A DNA stretch of 64,000 bases, from NCBI GenBank assembly GCA_948146395.1, contig OX411558.1:33961350-34025349 (forward strand). The letters are read 5' to 3'. Origin of the DNA: Fragum whitleyi (taxonomy: Eukaryota; Mollusca; Bivalvia; Cardiida; Cardiidae). Below are positions 48,955 to 59,771 of the stretch, one piece after another. A program made the translations under genes and the position numbers. How positions within the stretch are numbered: position 1 is the first letter of the stretch; each line of letters begins with the position of its first letter. Below the pieces are notes generated by a model. The model was not told the origin of the DNA, did no database searches, and saw only the letters and a program-made list of their open reading frames with translations.

Positions 48955-49545
48955 GTTCGAGCCAAACTATGTGTTTTCAAACACCGAAGATACGGCTTTT
49001 CAGTCACAATCTACAAACTTTTTTTTATCTTATTTACTTTTGCGATAAATAAAGAAGAGGCTATTACAAAATTTGATGTAAGTTTCGCTTTTGGTAATTA
49101 CCAGTTTGTATTTTCAGTGTTTATAACATGATTTTCGGTTGAGTAAAGGAGTTGAAACGTACAATAGATTAACTGTATAATATATTTGTAGCAGTTACAA
49201 TATTACTGCTCTGATCTTTTTCTCGAAAGGTCAATTACCAGTTGTAGGGCTGACAACCAATAAAATTCTGTTATGATTCTCACGTGTTCAAAACCAACGC
49301 TTACCGAGACTGGACACTTTCATTTTACGTGTTATCCACTGAGCTATTTGTTCAAGACAAACGATGCAGAAACGGCCTTTTTCAGTTACAATCTACATGT
49401 TTTTTTTTATCTCCTTCACTTTTGCGACAAAAAAGGAATAGGCTTATACATAATTTGATGTAATTTTCGTTTTTAGTAATTACCAATTAGTATTTCAGCG
49501 TTTTTACAAGCTTTTCGGTTGAGTAAAGGAATTGAAATCATCTTC
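48955..49545 (+). repeat. Two further diverged copies of an outer-arm segment
   Basis: 48955-49265 resembles 54010-54335 (shared GAGCAATGTGTTC, CTTTTCAGTCACAATCTAC, AAATTTGATGTAAGTTTCGC, CCAGTTGTAGGGCTGACAA). 49320-49545 is a second, more decayed copy (CGGCCTTTTTCAGTTACAAT, TTTCGGTTGAGTAAAGGA). This segment is a dispersed family and not only an arm of one palindrome. Confidence 0.85.
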
Positions 49546-49989
49546 GTGCTGTTCTAATTTGTTGTTCTAAAAACTGCTTAATGTGATCAATGTCTATCCC
49601 TGCGGAGGGGATACATTGTGAAAAAGGTTTAACAACTTCTTATATGTCATAAAAGAACAATAACAACAATTCCCTACTCTTCTTCCTCTCCGTTTTCCTT
49701 CGTCTCGAGTTCTTTCTTCATTTGTCGTCTGTTCGAATCGTCTGCTTCTATAGTTGACATGGTTTATTCCTAGTCTATTTTTAGCACATATTTCTTTGCC
49801 ATTGCGTTGATTTTGATCGGTTTATAAGGCTTTACGCCGTTTTAGACTGGTGTGGTCATATTGAGCGGCTGGAGCACCTAACCATGGATTCCTATTGTTT
49901 CTTATACCAGTACTACCACCCATACCCAGCCTCCAGCTGCTCCATCACATAGATTCGCGATATCAAACCATTGTTGGGCGACATTTTTG

Positions 49990-50085
49990 TCCGAAAGGGT
50001 ACTTGCCGCGGCTGAGTATCGAACCCGGGACCTCTCAAACGAGAGGTAGGTGCGTTAAAAACTGCGCTAAGGCCTAGGATTACCG
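49990..50085 (-). mobile_element. tRNA-derived SINE head
   Basis: On the minus strand it starts AGGCCTTAGCGCAGTTTTTA (A-box-like TAGCGCAGT), has a stem CCTCTC/GAGAGG, and a perfect B-box-like GGTTCGATACT inside CCCGGGTTCGATACTCAGC. This layout is that of a tRNA-derived SINE promoter. The D-loop is altered and no proper acceptor stem closes, so I do not call a functional tRNA. Confidence 0.7.
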
Positions 50086-50106
50086 TTACGTTTTGCTAAA
50101 CCGTCG

Positions 50107-50173
50107 GTGTTGTTATAAAATATCGTAACTACGGCTTTACTCAAACCGTAGTTACGAGATTTTATAACAACAC
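50107..50173. repeat. Hairpin with 28-bp arms
   Basis: The arms GTGTTGTTATAAAATATCGT and onward to TACGG (50107-50134) and the partner ending TTTTATAACAACAC (50146-50173) are reverse complements with one mismatch around an 11-base loop. It lies 20 bp from the SINE head at 49990-50085 and may be part of the same composite insertion. Confidence 0.9.
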
Positions 50174-50452
50174 CTACGAAATATTGTGTGTCCGATATTG
50201 CGTCATTGTTAACTGGATAAAATCGTTCCCCATTGTGTTCTAACTTTTAACTCTCTGCGCGAAAAGGGCTTTTCCAGTCCACTGGACCAAGGCTAAATAA
50301 TTTTGTTGAAATTTTATGTGTAATTTGTGGTATCTCAACTCTTACTGAGCCTATACGCTGCAGAGACATGACCGGGATTTGCCATTATCTGCCTCTATAT
50401 AAATGCTTCCCTCAGGCGTCAAATTGATGCCGGTTCTACCCCCTTGATGTCT

Positions 50453-50520
50453 AACCGTATAGCGCAGTTGGTAGCATGTTAGATAATAAATCTTAGTTGA
50501 ACTGGCTCCAGTCCCAAGTT
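50453..50520 (+). other. tRNA-like sequence (pseudogene or SINE head)
   Basis: ACCGTATAGCGCAGTTGGTA contains a good A-box (TAGCGCAGTTGG). An anticodon-stem-like AGAT/ATCT pair follows, then a degraded B-box (GGCTCCAGTCCC). The plus strand carries it, opposite to the nearby SINE head. Not a functional tRNA. Confidence 0.55.
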
Positions 50521-50555
50521 GAATGGAAATGTTTTGTGACATATTTCTCAAGTTG

Positions 50556-50642
50556 AGTGGATATAATTCGATGTCCTCGAAAAGGAGTGTTAAGACAAAA
50601 ACTCACAAATTGGGCAAATATTTTACTAACTTCTATTGCACA
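50556..50642 (+). repeat. Fragment of the outer-arm repeat family
   Basis: GATGTCCTCGAAAAG, GTTAAGACAAAAACTCACAA and CTTCTATTG are in the same order as at 55493-55565. Confidence 0.75.
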
Positions 50643-50869
50643 GTCGTATACCTGGTACAGTGCAGTAAAAAAGAGCCCAGTGTAGAAGCATGCAAGATGG
50701 CGGACGTAAACAACGGTAAAAAGTAGGTACATTTTCAATCGCAAAAATACAGGTTAATTTAACTGATGGTGTTTAATGATAGACATTGTGACCAACATGA
50801 AATGTCCAATTTTCTTATTTTCCCATTGATTTCTCGTGATGCCTACTACACAACTTGGATTCAATCGAT

Positions 50870-51446
50870 AAAGTTGGGTAAATAGCAAAAACCGAAATTG
50901 AAGCGGTGATCTCAAGATTTATTCCAGAATATTTGATTCATTTCTAATAAAATCACCTATGTCCAACGACCTATCGTAAGCCATAATCCCCACGAACCAT
51001 CCTGATTTTTGACAGCCCTGAAAAAGCATTGTTGAAAGTGATATTTTTAGTTTTTTTAAATGGACACCGGTCCAGTGCAGAAACAGGCCGTTTTTTCCAT
51101 TGGTACAGTGGAGAAACAAGGTTTTGAGGCGATTTTGAACCAGTGGAGAAACATTTTTGGAAACTGTGTAGACACATGGTTTTGAAAGGTGTAGAACAAG
51201 CACGACGTTGGTAAATAATGACTTTGTCGTCGTGAATTGAAAGTAGCCGAATTATTTTTTCGAATAGTGACATAAGGGAGATATTTAATACATTTATCCA
51301 TTCTTTAAATTTAGAACTATTTTATTTTGCTTATAAAGTTTGAAAGTTGATCGTACTTGATTCTGGAATTGTGTGGGCTTGTAAATTTGTCGGTGAGTTT
51401 TGACCTTCTTTCTTAAACTTGGAATTTTATGTCTACGATAATATGT
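50870..51446 (-). repeat. Inner inverted repeat, left arm
   Basis: It is the reverse complement of 52157-52735 over about 570 bp with a few percent differences and small indels. All open frames here (50919-51301, minus) recur on the plus strand of the partner but shift relative to each other, which argues against real coding. The arm starts at ATCGATAAAGTTGGGTAAAT and ends near ATGTCTACGATAATATG. Confidence 0.93.
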
Positions 51447-51504
51447 ATGTATACAATGCTTGGATTGTATCCGTTATACACACTTTTGCAATGCTGCTTT
51501 TTGA

Positions 51505-51867
51505 TTGGCCAATATAATGCAAGCGTTATCTAATATGGGTCATCCTATGACATATAAGTACGTTAGCATATTTTTTTTTTTTTTTTTGTTAAGAAAGAAG
51601 ACAAGATTGTTCCCCACACTAACTGTTACACTCAATGATATGATTAGTCTGGTAATTTTGCGTAGGAAGTCTGTGTTAAAGATAGAAAATGATGCGAGAA
51701 TTAAAGACAGAATTTTAAATTCTGTGTTTCTAGACCTGACAATTCAGCATTTAAGAAATATAGGACAAGGTAAATCAGAGAAAATGGTCCAGATTGATGT
51801 CAGTGTCATCGACAGTTTTCTTTATTACTCACCCTATATTTTCGAAGACCAATTGATTCAACATTGA
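51505..51867 (+). other. Unrecognised 120-codon open frame in the palindrome spacer
   Basis: The frame reads MANIMQALSNMGHPMTYKYV, then a phenylalanine run from a T-tract (about 51571-51587), then LNDMISLVILRRKSVLKIEN and onward to a stop at 51867. No family recognised. It is the longest open frame between the arms but the homopolymer run makes it suspect. Confidence 0.2.
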
Positions 51868-52156
51868 AGAAAAAAGGTTACAAGTCAGGGTCAGTCTCAA
51901 AGGCTCAACATAATGCCAGAATCAAAGACGACCCTTTGTCAACCTTTACCAGTATTATTAATTTGTTCTAGACCTAATCTGTCATTTTGAAGGTCGGACA
52001 AATGTCAGTGCCAAATCTCTAGAATTGAGCTTGACGCGTAAACAATTATCTATCACTCTTTACTTATTCAAACATTGGGGACAAGAATCGAGGTCGGTGT
52101 CAATGTTCAAATATGGTGCGAGATTCAATGATGATCTTTCACCAAATTTTACTTTC

Positions 52157-52735
52157 CACTTCATATTATCGTAGACATAAAATTCTAAGTTTAAGAAAGA
52201 AGGTCAAAACTCACCGACAAATTTACAAGCCCACACAATGCCAGAATCAAGTACGATCAACTTTCAAACTTTATAAGCAAAATAAAATAGTTCTAAATTT
52301 AAAGAATGGATAAATGTATTAAATATCTCCCTATTCGAAAAAATAATTCGGCTACTTTCAATTCACGACGACAAAGTCATTATTTACCAACGTCGTGCTT
52401 GTTCTACACCGTTCAAAACCATGTGTCTACACAGTTTCCGAAAATGTTTCTCCACTGGTTCAAAATCGCCTCAAAACCTTGTTTCTCCACTGTACCAATG
52501 GAAAAAACGGTCTGTTTCTGCACTGGACCGTTGTCCATTTACAAAAACTAAAAATATCACTTTCCACAATGCTTTTTCAGGGCTGTCAAAAATCAGGATG
52601 GTTTGTGGGGGTTTGGGCTTACGATAGGTCGTTGGACATAGGTGATTTTATTAGAAATGAATCAAATATTCTGGAATAAATCTTGAGATCACCGCTTCAA
52701 TTTCGGTTTTTGCTATTTACCCAACTTTATCGATT
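52157..52735 (+). repeat. Inner inverted repeat, right arm
   Basis: Inverted partner of 50870-51446, separated by about 710 bp. Parts of the spacer next to this arm echo its start (GAATCAAAGACGACC near 51920 versus GAATCAAGTACGATCAAC near 52245), so the arm may itself belong to a short tandem series. Confidence 0.93.
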
Positions 52736-52739
52736 GATT

Positions 52740-53209
52740 AAATGTGCCAGTAATTGTTTACGAACTTATGTATGAAGGGCAATCTAAGGACATATACAAC
52801 TAATCAGATAATACTATTCTGTTGAGAAAAAAAGATGTTATTCAATCCACAAAACCTTGGATTTATGCTCATGCAATGACCTCTCTTCGTGGACATTTTC
52901 TTGTGTCATCAATTAAATTAATGGTCTTTGTTAATTTAGGTGGACTATAATAAGCCTCATCTATAGCCGATCATGAAACGAGATTTGGCCAAACTTAGAA
53001 AGGGACCAAAAGTTATTCAACGGGAAGTTTATTGGAATAAACGTTAAGAAAGAAGTATAGGTTATATTGCACTGTTCAATTAGTTAGCGTTACATTTCTT
53101 GAATAAATGCACAGGCAAGTAGAAAAGTCGTCGTTCCATAAGAGATTCGACATGGTAATCCATACCAAGCCAGATCAAAATCTACATAGGATATTCGTTA
53201 TACAACATG
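52740..53209. other. Diverged relative of array segment 380-1030
   Basis: It shares AAATGTGCCAGTAATTGTTT with 384-403 and a looser match around 53140-53225 with 940-1050. Coding frames seen in the array are broken here. Confidence 0.5.
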
Positions 53210-53440
53210 TGCAGAAGTTGTACGATTTCCACCTGTAGATTTCACGTGGTCATTGCATATTTATGAAGGGGTAGTTTCTAGTCTGTACGCATGCGTGGTA
53301 TAACATATAAACCTCGACGTTTAAATGATATAATGATCAAAATAAACCTTGGCTGAAAAGTTTATGGAAGATAAACCTTAAAAAAAATGAAAATCCAGCC
53401 TTCTGATTGGATGATAATGTAGGACAAAGACTAAGTATTT
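53210..53440 (+). repeat. Diverged relative of the array segment 1031-1240
   Basis: It shares the CATGCGTGG, CGACGTTTAAATGA, AATGATCAAAATAAACCT and TTCTGATTGGATGATAATG blocks with 1060-1235, in the same order. A looser relationship extends upstream: the segment near 52740 shares AAATGTGCCAGTAATTGTTT with 384-403. The array unit therefore contains a dispersed element or segment that exists elsewhere. Confidence 0.78.
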
Positions 53441-53916
53441 TTAGTCTTTATAAGGAAGAGGATTCCGAATATCAATGAAGGTCAACAGGAATATTAAATG
53501 AGCGACAGGTCAATAATGATTCACAATACATGTATTATATACAATACTCGAACTCAATTAACAAGTATGTCCAATTGTGATATGTGGCCAAGTTTAGCTA
53601 TAGGTGTAAGATCGGGGACGACATAGTTTCAAAGTTCGGAAACAAAAAGAAAGAGAATTAATCTATTTGGTTCATCATAGTTTCTGGTTGATCCGTTTGA
53701 TATTACGTATAAACAATTTCATTTAACATCAGTAGCCTTCTCATGACGCAATGAAAAAACAAAACAAAACAAAAAAAAAAAAAAAAAAAAAAAAAAAACG
53801 CTGAAAGCCCTGAGGTGGACATTTCTGGTGGCATTGTGGTGAAAATAAAGCGAGACGAAAATGCAATTATCCATGTAACAAGTTTCAATCTTAACAAACT
53901 TTATAGAAATTACACT
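53441..53916. other. No gene; long A-tract
   Basis: A run of about 30 A residues at 53769-53798 preceded by ACAAAACAAAACAAA. It may be the tail of a retroposed element, but no body was recognised. Confidence 0.5.
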
Positions 53917-55653
53917 GTTTTTAAATCGTACTGCAAAGCAGTAGATTTATATCTACCGTTTTCCAGAAATCCAATCTGTTTGACCTACTACATTTTTACC
54001 ATTATCTTCTGAGCAATGTGTTCAAACCAAATTATGTGTTTTCAAATACCGAAGAAACGGCCTTTTCAGTCACAATCTACAAACTTTGTTTATACCTTAT
54101 TTACTTTTCGACAAATAGAGAAGAGGCTAATACAAAATTTGATGTAAGTTTCGCTTTTAGTAATTACCAGTTAGTATTTTCAGTGTTTATAACAAGATTT
54201 TCGGTTGAGTATAGGAGTTGAAACGTACAATAGGTTAACTGTATAATTAATTTGTAGCACTTACAATATTACTGCTCTGAACTTTCTCAAACGGTCATTT
54301 ACCAGTTGTAGGGCTGACAATCAATCAAATTCTGTTATGATTATCACTCGGTCAAAACCCACGCGTAAATTCAGACCACGTGGTAGATGCACACCGTCTG
54401 CTCGAATGTGTCAATTAACTTGTTTGTCATTAGTCAATAGTCGTCTGCACTCAAACAGGGAGCGTGGGAAGTTTACTTTTTTTTCGCATGTGTTAACAAA
54501 TAGAAATAATTTTGTAATTTTGAAATATTTGATTTCAATGAGCGCTCTGATCACGCTCCAATCCTATTTTCATTAAATTCAAATTTGAGTATGAAGAAAA
54601 ATTATTCAACAGCAAATAAACCGACAAAAACATACCATAAACTGATATAGGGGTAAGTTCATATCGGACTCGGTTTCGACCCGAGTTAACCGGGTTTCCA
54701 TCAGAACGGCCTCGGTTTCGACACTAGTGATGTCATTGTGACCTTTCAACCTCGACGCTTCTGACGGTGTTACTTGGGTTCCAAAATGGCGTCGAGAATA
54801 GTGCACAACAACTCGATTACAAAAAAATAAATATTCTCTATTACTTTAAAAAACAAATACTTTTTTTCTTATTTTATATAGTATTTTGCACAAGTTTATC
54901 ACATTTCTTAATGGGATAACGATATTTCATGGTAAATTAATTATTGTAGCGGTAAATGAGAAGTTTGTTTACTACCACCAGTGGTTAACTCCGTTCACAT
55001 GAATGTCTTTTCTGCGCATGCATATTACAGTCAATTTTAGATTATTACATCATCTCACGCGTCTCTCGGGCTGCCATTTGAATTTCCCCTAGGATAGCAG
55101 CAAGAGCGATCTATTTTTAGAACAACTCATGAATAATCATAGAGTGCTGCTAGATTTAATCGATTGGTCAGAAACCAAAGATATAAATAGCATAGTTGGC
55201 GATTTCACGTGTTTCTTGAGGGAAAATGCATTTACAGTATTTGGGAAAACCCAATGCTTGAAATACAAACATGTTGGTAATCAAAATTGTAAATAGTTAA
55301 ATGAAAAATGTTTGTTGCTAAACAGGCTTTTAAACTCTATAGAGAGAGGAATAGTATCAACAGACAAGCTTTTAGCTTGGCGCGTTCTCATTATAACAAC
55401 GTAAAAATCTGCTAAGAAATAATTTAGACTAGCAGAGGGCTATCGAATCAGCAAACTTTCAAAATCGGACCCACGAGGTTGGATGAGCTGGCGATGTCCT
55501 CGAAAAGATGGATTGTTAAGACAAAAAACTCACAAATTTAAAGATTTTACCAACTCTTATTGTCCAAATCTGAGCCCTTTTGATTGGCGAACTATTGCAC
55601 TATCCGAGCCTCTCAATGATGTACGATTTACAGTGCTTACAGCACTTTGATTT
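53917..55653 (-). repeat. Outer inverted repeat, right arm
   Basis: Inverted partner of 45653-46861. Homology breaks after CATTAAATTC (about 54582) and resumes at CAGCAAGAGCGATC (about 55098), so about 515 bp is inserted. The insert carries AAATTCAAAT near one edge and ATTTGAATTT near the other, possible short inverted ends. Confidence 0.9.
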
Positions 55654-56980
55654 GCTATTTTAACAGTATGAATTGTAACTAGGATTTAATCATTTGACTC
55701 GGATATTTTGTATATTTGCAGAAATATTTTCGTAACAACGAAAGGGGATTTTGTTCGCATGTGACTTATGAAGAATAACGAGAAATAGTTTTAATTTTGT
55801 GTTAAATTTTAACCTTTCGCACTTCCGGAAGACTGCGCGATTTAGGACGCGCTAGTTTTTCAGATGTTGAACGATCTATTAATGACGCAACCAGCCTTAT
55901 CCTGATAGGAATTTAAGATAGTTATCCCACAATCTAATGAACAGTACGTCGTGGAGTAGCAGCTTTTGAATTTAAATTCGAGACCGGATTTTTCACCACG
56001 GACCATGGACGGTTGGATGCTGTTGATCGTATAGTCAAGGGCCTTGGAATCGTATTTATGGGGGGAGCGCGTTTATTAGGGAGGGCGCGTCTAAATTCTC
56101 ATTGAAACATAAAGACGCACCACTTGACCGTGACCAACCTTGATATGAAATAAAATTTAAGCCATTACCAGACAACTTATGTTCTCAACTACCAAATTTA
56201 CACCTCTTGCTTAAATCCCGTTTTTATATTAAAGCTTGTTGTTGCATACTTGTGTAATTTAAATATCTTCGGTTTTGAGCCCTTTTGATTGGCGAACTAT
56301 TGCACTATCCGAGCCTCTCAATGATGTACGATTTACAGTGCTTACAGCACTTTGATTTGCTATTTTAACAGTATGAATTGTAACTAGGATTTAATCATTT
56401 GACTCGGATATTTTGTATATTTGCAGAAATATTTTCGTAACAACGAAAGGGGATTTTGTTCGCATGTGACTTATGAAGAATAACGAGAAATAGTTTTAAT
56501 TTTGTGTTAAATTTTAACCTTTCGCACTTCCGGAAGACTGCGCGATTTAGGACGCGCTAGTTTTTCAGATGTTGAACGATCTATTAATGACGCAACCAGC
56601 CTTATCCTGATAGGAATTTAAGATAGTTATCCCACAATCTAATGAACAGTACGTCGTGGAGTAGCAGCTTTTGAATTTAAATTCGAGACCGGATTTTTCA
56701 CCACGGACCATGGACGGTTGGATGCTGTTGATCGTATAGTCAAGGGCCTTGGAATCGTATTTATGGGGGGAGCGCGTTTATTAGGGAGGGCGCGTCTAAA
56801 TTCTCATTGAAACATAAAGACGCACCACTTGACCGTGACCAACCTTGATATGAAATAAAATTTAAACCATTACCAGACAACTTATGTTCTCAACTACCAA
56901 ATTTACACCTCTTGCTTAAATCCCGTTTTTATATTAAAGCTTGTTGTTGCATACTTGTGTAATTTAAATATCTTCGGTTA
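55571..56980 (+). repeat. 705-bp tandem duplication
   Basis: The block starting TGAGCCCTTTTGATTGGCGA at 55571 recurs at 56276, offset 705. I found one difference (AATTTAAGCC versus AATTTAAACC near 56160/56866). Both copies end AAATATCTTCGGTT. The first copy begins within the outer right inverted-repeat arm. No coding region. Recent origin. Confidence 0.95.
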
Positions 56981-57989
56981 CGGGTATTTTTGTATCATAT
57001 TACCCAAATCCAATTTCCTGTGTTTTTTTGTTTTTTTTTGCGTTTCAAACAAGGCCGGAAAACAGGGAATATAGCAATCTCGGTACGATTTACTGTTAAT
57101 ATATGAATGTCGTGAATAGATAAATAAATAAAAGAATCAAATGAACAAATATCCCAACACGATAGACCTAATTTCAAATTTTAACATCGAATGGATTTTT
57201 TTTCTTCAAAGTACTTGGCATCGTAACTACAACTGGATAGTAGCGCTTCTATCCCTCGGATGGCTCTAGAATTTCCTCAATGCAATCATTCATCTATTTG
57301 TTTTACCGGAAGTATGTAAAATATCACAGAAAACGAAACTTGGATTGTGAATCAATCGCCTGTGGACTGGAGCATCTCTACCTTGATATGGAAATTGGTA
57401 TTTCTCGCACCAGAACTATAATGAGCATACATCCGTACGTAGCTGCCATCTTCTACCCTCTTAGTTTTACGATTATCTGCCGTCCGTTTGGTAGGAGCAA
57501 TAAAATTTAAACAACGACTATATTTGGACAATTCATTAGCTGTACAAAATACCTTCCTACATAGATTTCATCGAATTGTTTGTTTTTTGTTTTTTTGTTT
57601 TTTGTTTTTTTTGATTTTTTTTAATTCATTTTTACGCAATGGCTAGTTGATTATTCTTTCACGAGACTGAATATTACCGAAAGAGACTAAAACCCTGTAC
57701 TTACAATTACGAAACAGCGGTCTTTTAATTCGGAGGAGGGGCGGGGGGGGGGGGGCATTCATGTCGTACCAGAGCCATAGCGGATAACGCTTCAAAGTCA
57801 AAATGCAGAAAGACTGCTGTTTAATCTGCTAAAATATGGCTTCCGCATGTGGAAATCGAATTACCTTTCTGACTGCTATTTTTTGAGTTAAGAAGAATCA
57901 TTAGTCTAGACACTATAGTTGCCTGTTTTCTTTTCTCTATGCTTATCTCTCTCTGTCTATCGGTCTGTCTCTGTCTGTCACTCTCTCTA
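56981..57989. other. No recognised gene
   Basis: Contains T-rich runs (57580-57625), a G-run (57740-57756) and pyrimidine-rich CTCTCTGTCT repeats (57940-58010). A plus-strand frame at 57280-57510 has no recognised motif. Confidence 0.5.
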
Positions 57990-58160
57990 CCTTTCTTTTC
58001 CTCTCATTCTCTTTCTTTGAATTTAGAATTTTGACGAGACACTTTCCATTTATTATTTTTATATTTAGAATTTCTCTTTTCTCAACGAATTCAATATATC
58101 ACTCTAGAATGCCAACAGATTCGTTCACCATCAGTACTTTCAGTGCTTTGATTTTTTTTC
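57990..58160 (+). repeat. Interspersed repeat, partner of 43885-44085
   Basis: See the matching blocks described for 43885-44085. It lies immediately beside the C-terminal tail of the MULE relic and may mark that element's end. Confidence 0.82.
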
Positions 58161-58183
58161 TGTATCATATAGCTTGTGTTTTT

Positions 58184-58739
58184 CTATCCATACTCTTCTT
58201 TTTGTACATTTGGAGTTTCCTCAAAAGACCTTTTTAAATCTGTAAAAATATTTTCCTTTTCATCATCTTCTGATATTCGGGACAGGTTATCTTTGATTAA
58301 ATTTATATCCGACTTAAAGATTTCTTTACGCTCGAACTGCGATCCTTTCTTTGTGCTGGTATTTTCTAATCTAATTGGTGAGTTAAGAGGAGAAAAAATG
58401 CTGGTTTTTTGGGGGGTTTGTAAAGAAAACATCTTCAGATAATCGAGACATATTTTCAAAACGTTTTTCTAAGCGTATTTTTTTCCTCGACAGATTTTCG
58501 CTATCAAAGTATTTTCTTTTTTTAGAACTTGATTTTGTGAGTGATGAAATGTTTCGTGTCTCATTGGTTCTAATTCCTGTGGGCGGCAAAGTATTGAGTC
58601 AGCTGCTGCAAGAACTTCGAAATCCGTCTTTGTAGGCCGTTTCTGACCTGTTTTTTCTCTTGGTCGACTATTTCTTTTTAAAACTGATAAATTTTTGATA
58701 TTCTTTTTGCAATTCTGATTTTCTAAATTCAAGGAAAGT
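58184..58739 (-). pseudogene. MULE C-terminal tail
   Basis: KLSLNLENQNCKKNIKNLSV and LKRNSRPREKTGQKRPTKTD follow in the frame that resumes after the MITE. Further pieces in two other frames (SSKKRKYFDSENLSRKKIRL; KTSIFSPLNSPIRLENTSTK; IKDNLSRISEDDEKENIF) extend to a stop near 58184. The tail is basic then acidic. The open frame that runs from 58849 into the tail is a chimera of MITE end and tail, not a native N-terminus. Confidence 0.7.
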
Positions 58740-58743
58740 TTAA

Positions 58744-59771
58744 TACCCATTCTCTGTAACGACTTAAACAATTTTGGCACACATGGTCTCCGATTTTGAT
58801 GAAATTTCACATTCAGGAAGGGACTAATAATAAGAGAAGAAGTTGACAAAAAGAATATTTTCAGATCATCTGGTTACCATGGCAACGACCTTCAGAGCAG
58901 AGAATTTTTGCAAAATTCAGCTTTTTTGAAGCTATATGATTTGGTCTTTATATGAAGATGATGGTTGTTTTCGTATGTATTTGATAGAATAGGACCTAAA
59001 ATTTTGAACTAGATCATTTGTTGTGTCAGTTAGTGTAAAAAGATTGGTTACCATGACAACAAAGGTGGCTTATTTTGATAAATTGACCTGAAATGTTGTT
59101 TATAATTTCCTGTTTTTCTTCGCTTATGACTGACATTTGATGTGCAGATGGAATTTATTATGTAAAAGGAGCAACTTATATACAAATTATTTTGTTCTTG
59201 TGTGCATTGGTTACCTTGACAACGGTTACTATGACTCATAATATGGCTGCTTTTATTACTTCTGAGTTATTTCTTAAATTTTTGCAGCAAGATGAACCAA
59301 TGATGATTATTGGGACATATCTAACAAAAAGTGCTCTTTCAAAAACCGCAAAAAAATCATTGGGCATTTTTGTTACCATGGCAACCTTTTTTATTATTTT
59401 CTTAAATCAGTTATTTTAAGTTCCTGAACGTTTACATCTGATAAGACAAGAGATCCAATAACCCTCTATCAAAATACAAGGAAAAAGAACAAAACTTGTA
59501 ATAGTTGCCATGGTAATTTGCCGATACAACCCAAAATTAAGTATTTTTTGGGTGATTTGTAGCCTTTTTCCTAAAAAATGAAACCAGTTTACACAACTTT
59601 TTCAATCTTAAGCGTCTGTTTCCATGGCAACCAGAAGTGATTAAAAGAATTTTTTAATCTTATTCTTGCTTTTGGGTTAGCCCTATCCTCGTATTTAAAT
59701 TTTATCAAAATTTGAGACATAGCGTGCCACACTCCCTATTTAAGAGTGTAAGTGCTTACAGAGAATTGCTA
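58744..59771. mobile_element. 1028-bp TTAA-flanked MITE (piggyBac-like target) in the MULE gene
   Basis: It is flanked on both sides by TTAA (58740-58743 and 59772-59775). Inverted ends: left TACCCATTCTCTGTAACGAC, right (read inward on the minus strand) TAGCAATTCTCTGTAAGCAC. If the element and one TTAA are removed, the MULE reading passes smoothly from HILA through VKLSL. TTAA duplication is the hallmark of piggyBac-superfamily insertions. No transposase is encoded, so it is non-autonomous. It carries six X-box-like palindromes. Left-end fragments of the same family lie at 9745-9890 and 20162-20306. Confidence 0.93.
58873..59631. promoter_or_regulatory. Array of six RFX/X-box-like palindromes
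   Basis: GTTACCATGGCAAC at 58873-58886; GTTACCATGACAAC at 59047-59060; GTTACCTTGACAAC at 59210-59223 (followed by an extra GGTTACTATGAC); GTTACCATGGCAAC at 59372-59385; GTTGCCATGGTAAT at 59504-59517; GTTTCCATGGCAAC at 59618-59631. Start-to-start spacing is 174, 163, 162, 132 and 114 bp. The symmetric form GTTRCCATGGYAAC is the known high-affinity site for RFX-family winged-helix factors. Occupancy is inference. Confidence 0.8.

Noticed and set aside
49990..50520. Functional tRNA genes
   Set aside because: A-box and B-box are recognisable but the acceptor stem and D-arm do not pair properly; SINE head or pseudo-tRNA is the better reading.
50919..51301. Three overlapping minus-strand frames mirrored at 52306-52679
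   Set aside because: All are present because the sequence is an inverted repeat; frames shift against each other through indels and none has a recognised motif.
58469..58849. 126-codon minus-strand frame as an independent gene
   Set aside because: Its first 36 codons are MITE left end and the rest is the MULE tail; it is a chimera made by the insertion.
59192..59419. 75-codon plus-strand frame containing LVTLTTVTMTHNMAAF
   Set aside because: It lies wholly inside the MITE and is made of the repeated X-box context.
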